Made by a program: the position numbers and the translations under genes. This document shows positions 8,453 through 15,733 of a stretch of 45,445 bases of DNA, in pieces. The notes under the pieces were generated by a model. It saw only the letters and a program-made list of their open reading frames with translations. It had not been told where the DNA came from and ran no database searches. Source of the DNA: Nesterenkonia sphaerica (GTDB lineage: Bacteria; Actinomycetota; Actinomycetes; Actinomycetales; Micrococcaceae). The stretch's first letter is position 1; each line of letters begins with the position of its first letter. Location: positions 1-45,445 of the forward strand of contig NZ_VAWA01000017.1 in the NCBI RefSeq assembly GCF_005771565.1, given 5' to 3'.

Positions 8453-9181
8453 GTGGAAACTGCCCAGGATACGCGTGACTTCTCGACTGAGCTGAGTCAG
8501 TTGCTGATGCAGGATCACGACATAGTCCAGGTGTTGAACTCCCTGGCGCGGATGGCTGAGCAGCGGCTGTCTATCGGCCGCAGCGTCCGGTGTGGGATTG
8601 TTCTCGAGCGTCCCCGGCGAAACTTGGTGGTAGCCAGCGGGTCTCCGGAAGCCCAACAGATGGAAGAGACCCAGACCGGCTTTGGTGACGGCCCGTGTCT
8701 GGAGGCCCAACGTTCGGGAAAGATCATCAGGATTCCCGATGCCCGATATGAGAAACGCTGGCCGCCCTATATGGAGGAACTGCGTCAGCAGGGTTTGCTG
8801 AGCGTGCTGGCGGTGCCGCTGACCATCAATGCCTCCGCCAGAGCGGCCATGAACTTCTATTCCTATGAGCCGGGCGATTTTGCCGATGAGGCTTTCGAGA
8901 TCGCCTTGGACTTCGCGGAAACAGCCTCCACCACAGTGGCGATCGCGCTTCGGATTGCGGAGCATTCTGAGACCGCTGAGGATCGTCGGCTGGCCATGGA
9001 GTCACGAACCACCATTGACCTCGCAGTAGGCATCATCATGGGGCAGAACAGGTGCACCCAGGAGGAGGCTGTCGCAATCTTGAAGAAAGCCTCCAACAAC
9101 CGGAATGTGAAGCTGCGTGAACTCGCCGAACAGGTCATCGGCACAGTCGGGCAGTCAGCTGCTTCTACGAGCTTCGATTAG
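8453..9181 (+). CDS. GAF-ANTAR transcription antitermination regulator
   Basis: This is a 242-aa protein with an N-terminal GAF domain (about residues 20-160) and a C-terminal ANTAR RNA-binding domain (about 178-230: ESRTTIDLAVGIIMGQNRCTQEEAVAIL...). ANTAR domains bind paired-hexaloop RNA hairpins and control termination. Actinobacterial GAF-ANTAR proteins are common and poorly characterised. GTG 8453 is preceded by strong GGAGGA/GGAG sequences at 8431-8446. The signal sensed by the GAF domain cannot be inferred, and no haem-type Cys/His signature stands out. It is divergent from the STAS-CBS pair, with which it may form a sensory cluster. Confidence 0.92.
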   Translation: METAQDTRDFSTELSQLLMQDHDIVQVLNSLARMAEQRLSIGRSVRCGIVLERPRRNLVVASGSPEAQQMEETQTGFGDGPCLEAQRSGKIIRIPDARYEKRWPPYMEELRQQGLLSVLAVPLTINASARAAMNFYSYEPGDFADEAFEIALDFAETASTTVAIALRIAEHSETAEDRRLAMESRTTIDLAVGIIMGQNRCTQEEAVAILKKASNNRNVKLRELAEQVIGTVGQSAASTSFD

Positions 9182-9203
9182 GGCGGCGCAGCCGGAGCGG
9201 AGC

Positions 9204-9938
9204 TCAAGGGTGCGCTAAAGGTGCGAGGAGCTCCGGTGAGTTGTTCCGGACGTTTCCGACCTCTCGCCCCACTTCGTAGATCTCCCACCCGGTCGCGACC
9301 TCCAGAGCCTCAGCGCGCACTTGAAGCAGCAGTAGAGCGGCATCATCCTTGGCAAGTTTGTCGGGCCTCAACCAGTCACTGAAGTGCTTTGGGCCCAGCG
9401 GCAGCGGCATTCTGTCATGCAGTGCGGCCAGATCGTCGAGAATCCCGCCGGGGCCGGGCTGTGGTGAGGGCCCGGTGAGGACGGTGGTGGACAAGACCCA
9501 GTGGTCAGCGCTGGGGTCCTTCCACCATTCGTACAGTCCGGCAAAGGTGATGGGCCGGCCGTTCTTGGGTCGGACCACATGGGGACGCTTCCGGGTTCCC
9601 TCAGTGAACCATTCGTAATAGGCGTCTGCGGGGACCGCGCACCTGCGAGTCTGCACAGCCGCACGGAACGTTGGTTTCTCAGCTGCGGTCTCGCTGCGGG
9701 CGTTGAAGGTCTTGTACGACTGCTTGGGATCTTTGGCCCAACCAGGCAACAGTCCCCACCGTGCAAGGTGAATCTCCCGGCGCAGTTCGTCTTCTTCGAG
9801 ACGTTCCACCACGATCGGCACATCGGTGGTGGGAGCGACATTCCAGGAGGGCAGGACCTCCACACCCTCGGCCAAGTGCACACCGAGCTCCGCCGCGAGG
9901 TCGGCTCCGGCACGGGCTTGAACGTATCTGCCGCACAT
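9204..9938 (-). CDS. SRAP-family abasic-site DNA-protein crosslink protein (YedK/HMCES)
   Basis: SOS-response-associated peptidase family, 244 aa. These proteins covalently trap abasic sites in single-stranded DNA through an N-terminal Cys. The start is fixed by chemistry: Met1 is followed directly by Cys2 in MCGRY, so ATG 9938 is the true start and the longer frame to 10178 is excluded. Other conserved residues are Asn33 (WNVAPT), Glu109 (DAYYEW) and His174 (LHDRMP). On the minus strand a TATGGT -10 lies six bases before the ATG, so the mRNA is probably leaderless. The gene is divergent from the small membrane protein at 10056. Confidence 0.95.
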   Translation of the reverse strand: MCGRYVQARAGADLAAELGVHLAEGVEVLPSWNVAPTTDVPIVVERLEEDELRREIHLARWGLLPGWAKDPKQSYKTFNARSETAAEKPTFRAAVQTRRCAVPADAYYEWFTEGTRKRPHVVRPKNGRPITFAGLYEWWKDPSADHWVLSTTVLTGPSPQPGPGGILDDLAALHDRMPLPLGPKHFSDWLRPDKLAKDDAALLLLQVRAEALEVATGWEIYEVGREVGNVRNNSPELLAPLAHP

Positions 9939-10055
9939 AAAAAGACCATACGCCGGGGCCGAGCCATCACGCCAGGTTCGGCCGCACGGCGCTCCCCCGA
10001 CGGCACCAACGGCTGAGCCGCTGATCAGCCCGGTCCTACCTAGTACGATGTGCCT

Positions 10056-10295
10056 ATGAGCGAACGTCACCCCGAGCCCGGACCGGGCCCCGAAGAGTCC
10101 CCCGGCCTCGACTCCGGCAACAGTGTCCGTCCCGGCGACACCCCTCCCGATGCCGGCACCGGCGATGACCAGAGCCACGGTGCCCCACCGGCTAAGTCAC
10201 CGAAGGGCTCCAAGCCCCTCATCATCGTCGGAGGCATCGGTGTTGCCATCCTGTTGCTGATCTTCGTCGGCTACATCGCGGGGATCATCGCCTAA
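10056..10295 (+). CDS. small single-pass membrane protein
   Basis: This is a 79-aa protein of unknown family. The N-terminal 50 residues are polar, rich in Pro, Gly, Asp and Ser, and probably disordered. The C terminus is one hydrophobic segment (about residues 55-78, LIIVGGIGVAILLLIFVGYIAGIIA-like). It is likely a C-terminally anchored protein. ATG 10056 is preceded by a TACGAT -10-like hexamer at 10044-10049, spaced for a leaderless transcript. That favours it over the in-frame GTG at 10050. No function can be assigned. Confidence 0.75.
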   Translation: MSERHPEPGPGPEESPGLDSGNSVRPGDTPPDAGTGDDQSHGAPPAKSPKGSKPLIIVGGIGVAILLLIFVGYIAGIIA

Positions 10296-10326
10296 GCGGT
10301 GGATCTCTCTCGCCGCCCAGAAGACT

Positions 10327-11016
10327 ATGACTGCGAACATGGAGACTGCTGTGAGTCGGACGGCCCTGGTCACCGGAGCCAGCAGCGGCATCGGCCGTGA
10401 GGTCGCCCGTCAGCTGGCGGAACTCGGGTGGCGCGTGATCGCCGTCGCCAGGAACGAACAGCGGCTGCAAGACCTGGCAGCCGAAGCGCCGGGAGTTGAA
10501 CCGGCTACGGCAGATCTGACCCGCTTCCCCTACCCCGATCTGATCCCCGAAAGGGTCGACGCCCTGGTCCATGCGGCAGGCATTGTGCCAGTCGGAACTG
10601 TCGAAGAAGCGACACACGAGGACTGGACGTCGGCATTCTCTCTCAACGTCACGGCCGGAGCTGAACTCGTCCGCCAAGCCCTGCCGCAGCTGCGCCGAGA
10701 CCGAGGCACTGTGGTGTTCGTGAACTCTGGCGCAGGAGTCACTCCCCTGCCGCGCAATACTCTCTACGGGGCGACCAAGCATGCCCTCCGGGCGTTGGCC
10801 AATGGACTCCGGAAAGATGAAGAGAACCACGGAGTACGGGTGACTTCGGTTTTTCCGGGACCCACCGATACGCCCTTATTCACCGGCGACGTCGACCGTT
10901 CCGAGCTGATCCAGCCTGCGACTGTCGCGCGGGCCATCATCACCGCGATCACCGCATCGGATGACACCCAACTGACCGAGATTCAAGTCCGGCCCCGCCG
11001 AGAAATCTCCTGGTAG
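10327..11016 (+). CDS. short-chain dehydrogenase/reductase
   Basis: Classical SDR of 229 aa, a cytosolic NAD(P)-dependent oxidoreductase. The cofactor motif TGASSGIG is near residue 17, the HAAG motif near 82, and the catalytic pair is in YGATK (Y-x3-K), with Ser upstream in VNSGAG. Arg residues after the first strand (ARNEQR) suggest NADP(H), which is inference. It belongs to the short YciK/DltE-like group; the substrate is unknown. GTG 10351 (MSRTALVTG) is an alternative start that would place the Rossmann strand at the very N terminus. Confidence 0.92.
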   Translation: MTANMETAVSRTALVTGASSGIGREVARQLAELGWRVIAVARNEQRLQDLAAEAPGVEPATADLTRFPYPDLIPERVDALVHAAGIVPVGTVEEATHEDWTSAFSLNVTAGAELVRQALPQLRRDRGTVVFVNSGAGVTPLPRNTLYGATKHALRALANGLRKDEENHGVRVTSVFPGPTDTPLFTGDVDRSELIQPATVARAIITAITASDDTQLTEIQVRPRREISW

Positions 11017-11046
11017 TCCCCGGCGGAAAGGTCATGAGGGGACCCC

Positions 11047-11073
11047 TTGAGGGCGCGTGCCCAGGTGTACAAT
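11047..11073 (+). promoter_or_regulatory. candidate promoter of the TerC riboswitch transcript
   Basis: TTGAGG (11047-11052) and TACAAT (11068-11073) are separated by 15 bases, a little short of the optimal 17. The predicted transcript start near 11080 coincides with the 5' strand of the riboswitch P1 helix, which supports the call. Confidence 0.5.
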
Positions 11074-11080
11074 AACCTGT

Positions 11081-11182
11081 GTAAGGGAGTATCCCACGGA
11101 GCTGTGCTCGTCAGCACGCGAAGCCCCTGAGCTTCGCCGGGCCCAGCAGTCTGAGATCTGAATCTCAGGCGGAGAGACTTGC
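11081..11182 (+). ncRNA. yybP-ykoY manganese riboswitch
   Basis: The leader of the TerC gene carries the landmarks of the Mn2+-sensing yybP-ykoY family. These are a 5' GUAAG-GGAGUA box (11081-11091), a central stem-loop with CCCUGAGCUUCGCC (about 11125-11138), and a 3' GGAGAGAC box (11171-11178). The closing helix pairs GUAAG (11081-11085) with CUUGC (11178-11182). TerC-family Mn exporters are classic targets of this riboswitch in bacteria, so gene and leader support each other. Mn2+ binding would be expected to raise expression. No separate terminator hairpin is obvious in the 40 bases before the ATG, so control may act on translation initiation. Confidence 0.85.
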
Positions 11183-11223
11183 GACCGCTACGACGCCTGT
11201 CGCACTCTCGAAAGGTTCTCTTC

Positions 11224-12282
11224 ATGGAGATCACCCCCCTGCTGTGGGCTCTCACCCTCGTGTCCATCATGGCGCTGCTCGCCGTTGACTTCTTCGGACA
11301 CGTCCGCAAAGCCCACGAACCCACCTTGCGTGAATCTGCCGTATGGTCAGCGGTCTATGTGGGCATCGCGCTGCTCTTCGGGCTGGTATTCGTCATCTTG
11401 GGGGATTCCGACCACGCCGTGGAGTATTACGCCGGATACCTCACCGAAAAAGCCCTGTCGGTCGACAACCTCTTCGTGTTCTTGGTGATCATCTCCAGTT
11501 TCAACGTCCCCCGGAAGTACCAGCAGAAGGTCCTGCTTTTCGGCATCGCGTTTGCTCTCATGGCACGCACGGTGTTGATCTTTCTCGGCGCCGGCCTCAT
11601 GAATGTCTTCAGTGACGTTTTCTACGCGTTCGGGATCATACTTCTGATCACAGCCGCCAATATGTTGCGCCACGAGGTCAGGGGACACAAGCGATCAGAC
11701 AACGCTGAGAACATTGTCATGCGCACCGCACGCCGGGTGTTGAATACCTCGGATGATTACGACGGCGACAAACTGACCACAGTGATTCGTGGCCGGCGCA
11801 TGCTCACCCCCATGGTGTTGGTCATGGTCGTCATCGGCGGCACTGACGTTCTCTTTGCTTTGGACTCCGTTCCCGCGATCTACGGGCTCACAAGCGAACC
11901 CTACATAGTCTTCACTGCGACTGCCTTCTCCCTATTGGGCCTGCGGCAGCTGTACTTCCTGCTGAACGGGCTTCTGGACCGGCTGGCCTACCTCTCCTAT
12001 GGCCTCATCGCCGTTCTAGGATTCATCGGTACCAAACTGATTCTTCACGCCTTGCATGAGAACAATCTGGCTTTCATCAATTCCGGGGAGAGTGTTCCCG
12101 TGCTGGAAATTCCCACAGGCACCTCGTTGATAGTGATTGCTGCAATCCTGGCGGTCACCGTCGTCGCGTCGCTGCTCAGTATGCGGAGCTCAGACAGAGT
12201 TGAGCCACCCAGCGCCCCCAGTAGGTCAGGCGCGGCAGCGGATTCACCTCAGGAGCCTGAACTGACGTCCAAGGTGGGATAG
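11224..12282 (+). CDS. TerC/YkoY-family membrane protein, likely manganese exporter
   Basis: This is an integral membrane protein of the TerC family (352 aa, about nine hydrophobic segments). Conserved acidic membrane motifs are visible: the VDNLF motif in the first half (EKALSVDNLFVFLVI) and GGTDVLFALDSVPAI in the second, giving the inverted-repeat arrangement of the family. Members export Mn2+ or support metalation of secreted proteins. The tellurite link is historical. ATG 11224 follows GAAAGG and fits the first membrane segment (MEITPLLW), so the 15 extra upstream residues are excluded. Control by the upstream Mn riboswitch supports metal export. A perfect hairpin terminator follows at 12302. 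Confidence 0.93.
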   Translation: MEITPLLWALTLVSIMALLAVDFFGHVRKAHEPTLRESAVWSAVYVGIALLFGLVFVILGDSDHAVEYYAGYLTEKALSVDNLFVFLVIISSFNVPRKYQQKVLLFGIAFALMARTVLIFLGAGLMNVFSDVFYAFGIILLITAANMLRHEVRGHKRSDNAENIVMRTARRVLNTSDDYDGDKLTTVIRGRRMLTPMVLVMVVIGGTDVLFALDSVPAIYGLTSEPYIVFTATAFSLLGLRQLYFLLNGLLDRLAYLSYGLIAVLGFIGTKLILHALHENNLAFINSGESVPVLEIPTGTSLIVIAAILAVTVVASLLSMRSSDRVEPPSAPSRSGAAADSPQEPELTSKVG

Positions 12283-12301
12283 TGCGAATGCCGCGGCAGG
12301 G

Positions 12302-12337
12302 CCCCTTACATCCCGGCCATGGTAGGGATGTAAGGGG
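12302..12337. terminator. hairpin terminator after the TerC gene
   Basis: A perfect 13-bp inverted repeat (CCCCTTACATCCC / GGGATGTAAGGGG) with a 10-base loop sits ten bases before the left att repeat. There is no long U tract, but it is symmetrical and could act in both directions. It would shield the element from chromosomal transcription. Confidence 0.75.
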
Positions 12338-12346
12338 GCGTGATGA

Positions 12347-12391
12347 TGGTCGGGCTAGCGGGATTTGAACCCACGACCTTCCGTCCCCCAG
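12347..12391 (-). repeat. left attachment repeat (orphan 3' half of tRNA-Pro)
   Basis: These 45 bases are identical to 30724-30768. On the minus strand they comprise the anticodon loop, the 3' anticodon strand, variable loop, T arm, acceptor 3' strand and encoded CCA of tRNA-Pro. No 5' half follows (the sequence diverges at 12392), so this is the tRNA remnant displaced by integration and not a working gene. Confidence 0.95.
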
Positions 12392-12585
12392 TCCGAAATG
12401 GTCCTCAAAGCTGGCATGGGGCCGCGTGCTTCGCCCCGTAGATGCAGGGTTGTGGACTGTTGAGAATGATGGTGTTGACGGGGGTATTCATGACCGGTTC
12501 GGACATTTTTCGTACCGGCAAGCCCAGGGCGCTCCGGTCACGCAGTGCTTGGGATGAGTTGCATGACCATGCAAGGATTGCGCGA
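12392..12585. other. element left end without a supported gene
   Basis: The stretch between the left att repeat and the first element gene holds a plus-strand open frame (12442-12702), but it runs into the antisense gene and resembles no family I know. No hairpin or repeat array stands out. Integrase arm-type binding sites would be expected at an element end, but I could not identify any. Confidence 0.4.
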
Positions 12586-13095
12586 CTATACAAGCCGAGG
12601 GGGCTCCCAATAGACAGAAGTCTCCGCGTCTGGATTGAGCACGGCCCCGACTCCTGCCACACTACGTGTTCCTTCCGGATCCGATTCGAGAATGATAGTT
12701 AGCGCCATTGCTGTCTGATCCGCATTGAGTACTGGAATGCCGCGCTCGTCACGTTCGAGATCATCAACGCGGTACAGCCGGACAACCTCATACAACGGTG
12801 CCTCGAATCGAACAGTCTCGCCTGGTGCTACACGTGCTGGCTCAATTCCGCACGATCGCACGAGTGGCCCTCGCGCCAGAGCGATCACTTCTGACACGTC
12901 GTCTCTGTGCGGATCGCCTGTAGCCAATTCTTCTACTATCACGTCAGGGTCGCGCCCTTGAAGCCTGTCGTAGTCGAGCAAGTGACGCACGACCGCCCGG
13001 CGAAAATTCGGTGTCATCTGATCCCAAACACTGTGCATGTCCCCGGCAAACAGATCCTCATGCCACCGTGTCGCTAGTAACTGCGGAGGCTCCAT
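12586..13095 (-). CDS. unknown cargo protein, possibly NTF2/SnoaL-like
   Basis: This is a 169-aa soluble protein with no signal peptide or membrane segment. The N-terminal half (TRWHEDLFAGDMHSVWDQMTP followed by a helical stretch) resembles the opening helices of NTF2/SnoaL-like folds, and the C-terminal half looks like beta strands (VRFEAPLYEVVRLYRV, ALTIILESD, VYWEPPRLV). No catalytic motif is recognisable. It stands alone at the left edge of the element, transcribed toward the att site, the usual place for passenger genes. The NTF2 suggestion is weak. Confidence 0.65.
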   Translation of the reverse strand: MEPPQLLATRWHEDLFAGDMHSVWDQMTPNFRRAVVRHLLDYDRLQGRDPDVIVEELATGDPHRDDVSEVIALARGPLVRSCGIEPARVAPGETVRFEAPLYEVVRLYRVDDLERDERGIPVLNADQTAMALTIILESDPEGTRSVAGVGAVLNPDAETSVYWEPPRLV

Positions 13096-13322
13096 GCCAA
13101 GAGGCTACCCTGCTCACAGCGTGGGAGATAGGCCTACTGTCCCGGTACGGTACTCTCAAACTGGCGAACTGGCACGACACTATCTGGCGACGGCAGGCAG
13201 GGCATCCTGACGACGCGTAGCTCGCCAAGCACTTCGAGCGGATGCGCGAGGTGACCCGAGATGCAGTGTTTGCGTGACTGTTCCTGAAGTCCTCAATACT
13301 CGTTCATAGAAAGGTGGCTTGA

Positions 13323-13760
13323 ATGAGTGAAACGCAGCTGGAAGAGCCCGAGCTGGACTACGCATACCTCGCGGAATACGCACGCACCGAGAGAGGCGCG
13401 ATAACGGCAGTAGGCGCGAGTTACACGCGTGTTCTGACAGACCTCCTGCCCATGAGTTTCACGGTATATGTCGCGGGGCGCTTTCGAGCGCCTGCAAAAG
13501 GCCAACCATTTGAAGTCGACATCACCTTTGGGCGGGCCGACGACGACGAAACCATTCGTCTAGGCAATACCTTTAATCCTGCTACAGCGCCCGACTCTTA
13601 CCGTGATCGAGTCGGCTTGACTTTCGCCGTGGGCATTCCGGCGGAAGTTGAAAACGAGGGTCTTCACAAAGTCGAGATATTCGCCAATAACAGGTCTGTC
13701 AGGAAGCTCTTCTTTGACGTTGATCTAGACCGGCAAGGTGCAGCGTCAGGTGACCGCTGA
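13323..13760 (+). CDS. DUF6941-like protein
   Basis: This is a 145-aa soluble protein resembling DUF6941. It opens with a DYAYLAEYAR segment, followed by ITAVGASYTRV, a strand pattern matching the opening of that family, and a beta-rich remainder (MSFTVYVAGRF, PFEVDITFGRADDD, GLTFAVGI, GLHKVEIFANN). It looks like an all-beta sandwich with no catalytic residues. ATG 13323 has GAAAGGTGG upstream. The stop overlaps the start of the DUF4258 gene (TGATG), so the pair is translationally coupled and likely functions together. Family assignment is from pattern memory and moderate; function unknown. Confidence 0.72.
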   Translation: MSETQLEEPELDYAYLAEYARTERGAITAVGASYTRVLTDLLPMSFTVYVAGRFRAPAKGQPFEVDITFGRADDDETIRLGNTFNPATAPDSYRDRVGLTFAVGIPAEVENEGLHKVEIFANNRSVRKLFFDVDLDRQGAASGDR

Positions 13761-14008
13761 TGCTGCTAAAGTTCAGCCCCCACGGCAGGCGCCGAATGCA
13801 GGAGCGGGCGATCGCCGAAAGCGACATCCTGTTCACGCTGCGCGAGCACAACCGGGTCAGATACCCCTCAAGGGAGGGGGGAGGAAAATGGGTGTACGAA
13901 GGGCGAAACGCCTCGGGGAGGCGCCTCGCCATAATTACGCGCCCCGCGGTCGAAGACCTGCCTCCAGGCGGTCGGTTGACGATCATTACGGCATACTGGC
14001 GGGATTAA
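13760..14008 (+). CDS. DUF4258 protein, RelE-like small protein
   Basis: This is an 82-aa basic protein with the DUF4258 pattern: FSPHGRRRMQERAIAESDILFTLRE (the H-x-R-x-R-M-x-E-R helix), KWVYEGRNASGRRLAIITR and a final TIITAYW strand. DUF4258 proteins are small RelE/BrnT-like folds, and many sit in toxin-antitoxin-like pairs. Here it is translationally coupled to the DUF6941-like gene and followed 78 bases later by a DUF2283 gene, a partnership I recall from other genomes. Toxin activity is an inference from fold and context. Confidence 0.8.
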   Translation: MLLKFSPHGRRRMQERAIAESDILFTLREHNRVRYPSREGGGKWVYEGRNASGRRLAIITRPAVEDLPPGGRLTIITAYWRD

Positions 14009-14086
14009 AGCGACCAATAAGGTCTATAGTGGAAACCTGTAGCACAGCGTGATTCGCTCACTGTTGCTCATCAACTAGGAGGAACG

Positions 14087-14428
14087 ATGCACACGCACGG
14101 ATCGGCATTCTTTGATACCGAGCTGCAGGTGGGGTATGCCTATGTCGTGGACAAACCGGCTATGCGGACAGTGGAGTTCAGCGACGTTATTCTGGTGGAT
14201 TTGGCCGAAGATGGAGATGTTGTCGGACTCGAGGTTCTCGCTAGGCTGCACGAACTCCCCGTGAGCGAAATGGCGTCTGAGTACGCTTGGAGCGCTGGCA
14301 CATGGCGCGCTGTTCACGCCGCGGCCAAGGACTTGGAGAGCCTGATGAAAGCACAGCCTACGACGGGCACGGACGGCGTCTACCGCCCAAGAACTACTTG
14401 GGGTACTCGCGATCTCGTAGAAGCCTGA
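14087..14428 (+). CDS. DUF2283 protein, possible antitoxin partner of DUF4258
   Basis: This is a 113-aa protein. Residues about 8-55 follow the DUF2283 pattern: FFDTELQVGYAYV at the N terminus, VEFSDVILVDLAEDGDVVGLEVL in the middle. The acidic C-terminal tail (about 60-113) is longer than in minimal members and could wrap a partner protein. A strong AGGAGG lies 5-10 bases before ATG 14087. Proximity to DUF4258 suggests an antitoxin or regulator role, which is inference. Confidence 0.8.
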   Translation: MHTHGSAFFDTELQVGYAYVVDKPAMRTVEFSDVILVDLAEDGDVVGLEVLARLHELPVSEMASEYAWSAGTWRAVHAAAKDLESLMKAQPTTGTDGVYRPRTTWGTRDLVEA

Positions 14429-14817
14429 GTAAGGGCAACCGAGGTGCCCTATCCGAGTTCATTCCTGAGCCCTTCGTCGAGCTTTTCGAACCTCGCCAGA
14501 GCAGTGTCAAGACCCGCAAGCGAAAGCGTTACCTGACGGTTGGTCACGGTCTCAATCGTACTTCCCGAGTGTCACCACCCCACCAGGCGCAGGTCAAATG
14601 GGGTGTGAGCGTGTTCCGCTTTTGAGCAGAAATTTGAGGGGTCTGTAGATCGCCCTCTGCGGGGTCGTGCAGGTCTGAGACTGCCGGGGGCCGCGCTCGC
14701 CATAGCCGGTGTAGGTGCCCTGAGCTACCCTGGAGACCTGGCGTGAGGGCGTCGGGGCGGGGGTCCGCTCCCCTGCTGATCACCGGCTGCTGAGGGGCAG
14801 CAGATAGAAGGTCACAG
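14429..14817. other. intergenic stretch with a possible protein remnant
   Basis: No convincing full gene. On the minus strand 14449-14547 an open frame of about 32 codons (GTG start, TAG stop) encodes a helical, protein-like sequence containing LSLAGLDTALARF, which may be a small protein or a remnant. The right half is GC-rich with G runs and probably contains the promoter of the lipoprotein gene. Confidence 0.35.
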
Positions 14818-15552
14818 ATGAAAAGAGCGCTTGCAGGCCTCAGCGCCACCGGCTTGTTCCTCACGGCCTGCGGTGGTGTCACCGAAGATGACCACTATGA
14901 ATCCGCGGACGAGCTTGTCGAGGCGTACGAGTCCGAGGGTGGGGAGTGCAATGAGCCCCAGACTGAAACGTCTTTCGATGACCACGGGGATGCTGTCCGA
15001 TGCAGCTCTGGTGTCTCTATCTACACGTGGACCGACCCGCCTCGCCGAGAGGCTGACGTCCCGGAAGAACTCCAAGAGGTGCTCAAGCTTCACGCTGGCG
15101 AGGAACGCCGGCATGTCGCGCACCAGACCTGGGCCTTCTCAGTAAAAGGTGAGGACAGCGCAGAGTGGGTACATGAGCGCTTCGGCGGACAAATCCTATC
15201 GGCCGATGCTTACCGGGACTACGTCAGCCCACTGCACAACGCATATGAGGAATGCAATGACCCTGAGTGGGATGAAGCGCTTACCTACGACGAAACTTAT
15301 GAAGTGATGACTGTGAACGGTGCGTATCAAAAACTCGGCGACCACCTGAGTGCCGCCGGGACGGCTGCTGGCATCGTCTGGTTTTGCGTGGAAGATGAGC
15401 TATCTGTCCCCCAGCATGTGCAAGACCACATTGGCTCAACAACATCCCTGCAGGGTCGTCAGGATGCGCGGTGGGATGAATTCTCAGCGTCATGGAGCTA
15501 CCACCCCAACAATGGGCTGAACCTCACGCTTGAATGGGAGGATGACTCGTAG
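14818..15552 (+). CDS. secreted lipoprotein, element cargo
   Basis: This is a 244-aa lipoprotein precursor. It has a short basic N terminus (MKRA), a hydrophobic stretch and lipobox LTAC with the modified Cys at about residue 18. The mature part is acidic and contains four further cysteines that could form disulfides, with no enzyme motif. It would be anchored on the outer face of the cell membrane. Temperate phages and satellites often carry lipoproteins that block superinfection by other phages; that role is inferred from context only. Its 3' end overlaps the excisionase-like fragment by 11 bases. Confidence 0.78.
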   Translation: MKRALAGLSATGLFLTACGGVTEDDHYESADELVEAYESEGGECNEPQTETSFDDHGDAVRCSSGVSIYTWTDPPRREADVPEELQEVLKLHAGEERRHVAHQTWAFSVKGEDSAEWVHERFGGQILSADAYRDYVSPLHNAYEECNDPEWDEALTYDETYEVMTVNGAYQKLGDHLSAAGTAAGIVWFCVEDELSVPQHVQDHIGSTTSLQGRQDARWDEFSASWSYHPNNGLNLTLEWEDDS

Positions 15553-15688
15553 GTCGGTCTACCGACCCCTGCTCCGCAACGGTGACCTCGAGGGGATCCA
15601 GATTGGCGGCCGCGGCCAATGGCGGATCGAAGACGCGAAGCTGGAGGAGTACATCGAGCGGATGTACGAGGCGCAGCGGGGCGGCTAG
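15542..15688 (+). pseudogene. N-terminally truncated HTH_17/excisionase-family fragment
   Basis: A 48-codon frame starting with ATG 15542 inside the lipoprotein 3' end encodes the C-terminal half of an excisionase-family (MerR-like) DNA-binding domain. It shows SVYRPLLRNGDLEG, then IQIGGRGQWRIE, then a terminal helix KLEEYIERMYEA. The missing part is the first helix of the domain (normally about 20-25 residues such as L-T-V-E-E-V-A), replaced by MTRR. Similar full-length proteins are chromosomal in many Micrococcales. The fragment marks a recombination scar; it could still be translated through the overlap, but probably cannot bind DNA normally. Confidence 0.72.
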
Positions 15689-15733
15689 CTGAGCAACGGT
15701 CTTGCTCCTAAGTATGAGGCTAGTCCGAAAGGC

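Noticed and set aside
12347-12391. Second tRNA-Pro gene at the left end
   Set aside because: Only the 3' half is present; after 12391 the sequence does not continue into an anticodon 5' strand, D arm or acceptor 5' strand.
12442-12702. Plus-strand 86-codon frame at the element left end
   Set aside because: Overlaps the antisense 169-aa gene over its second half and resembles no family; possible remnant only.
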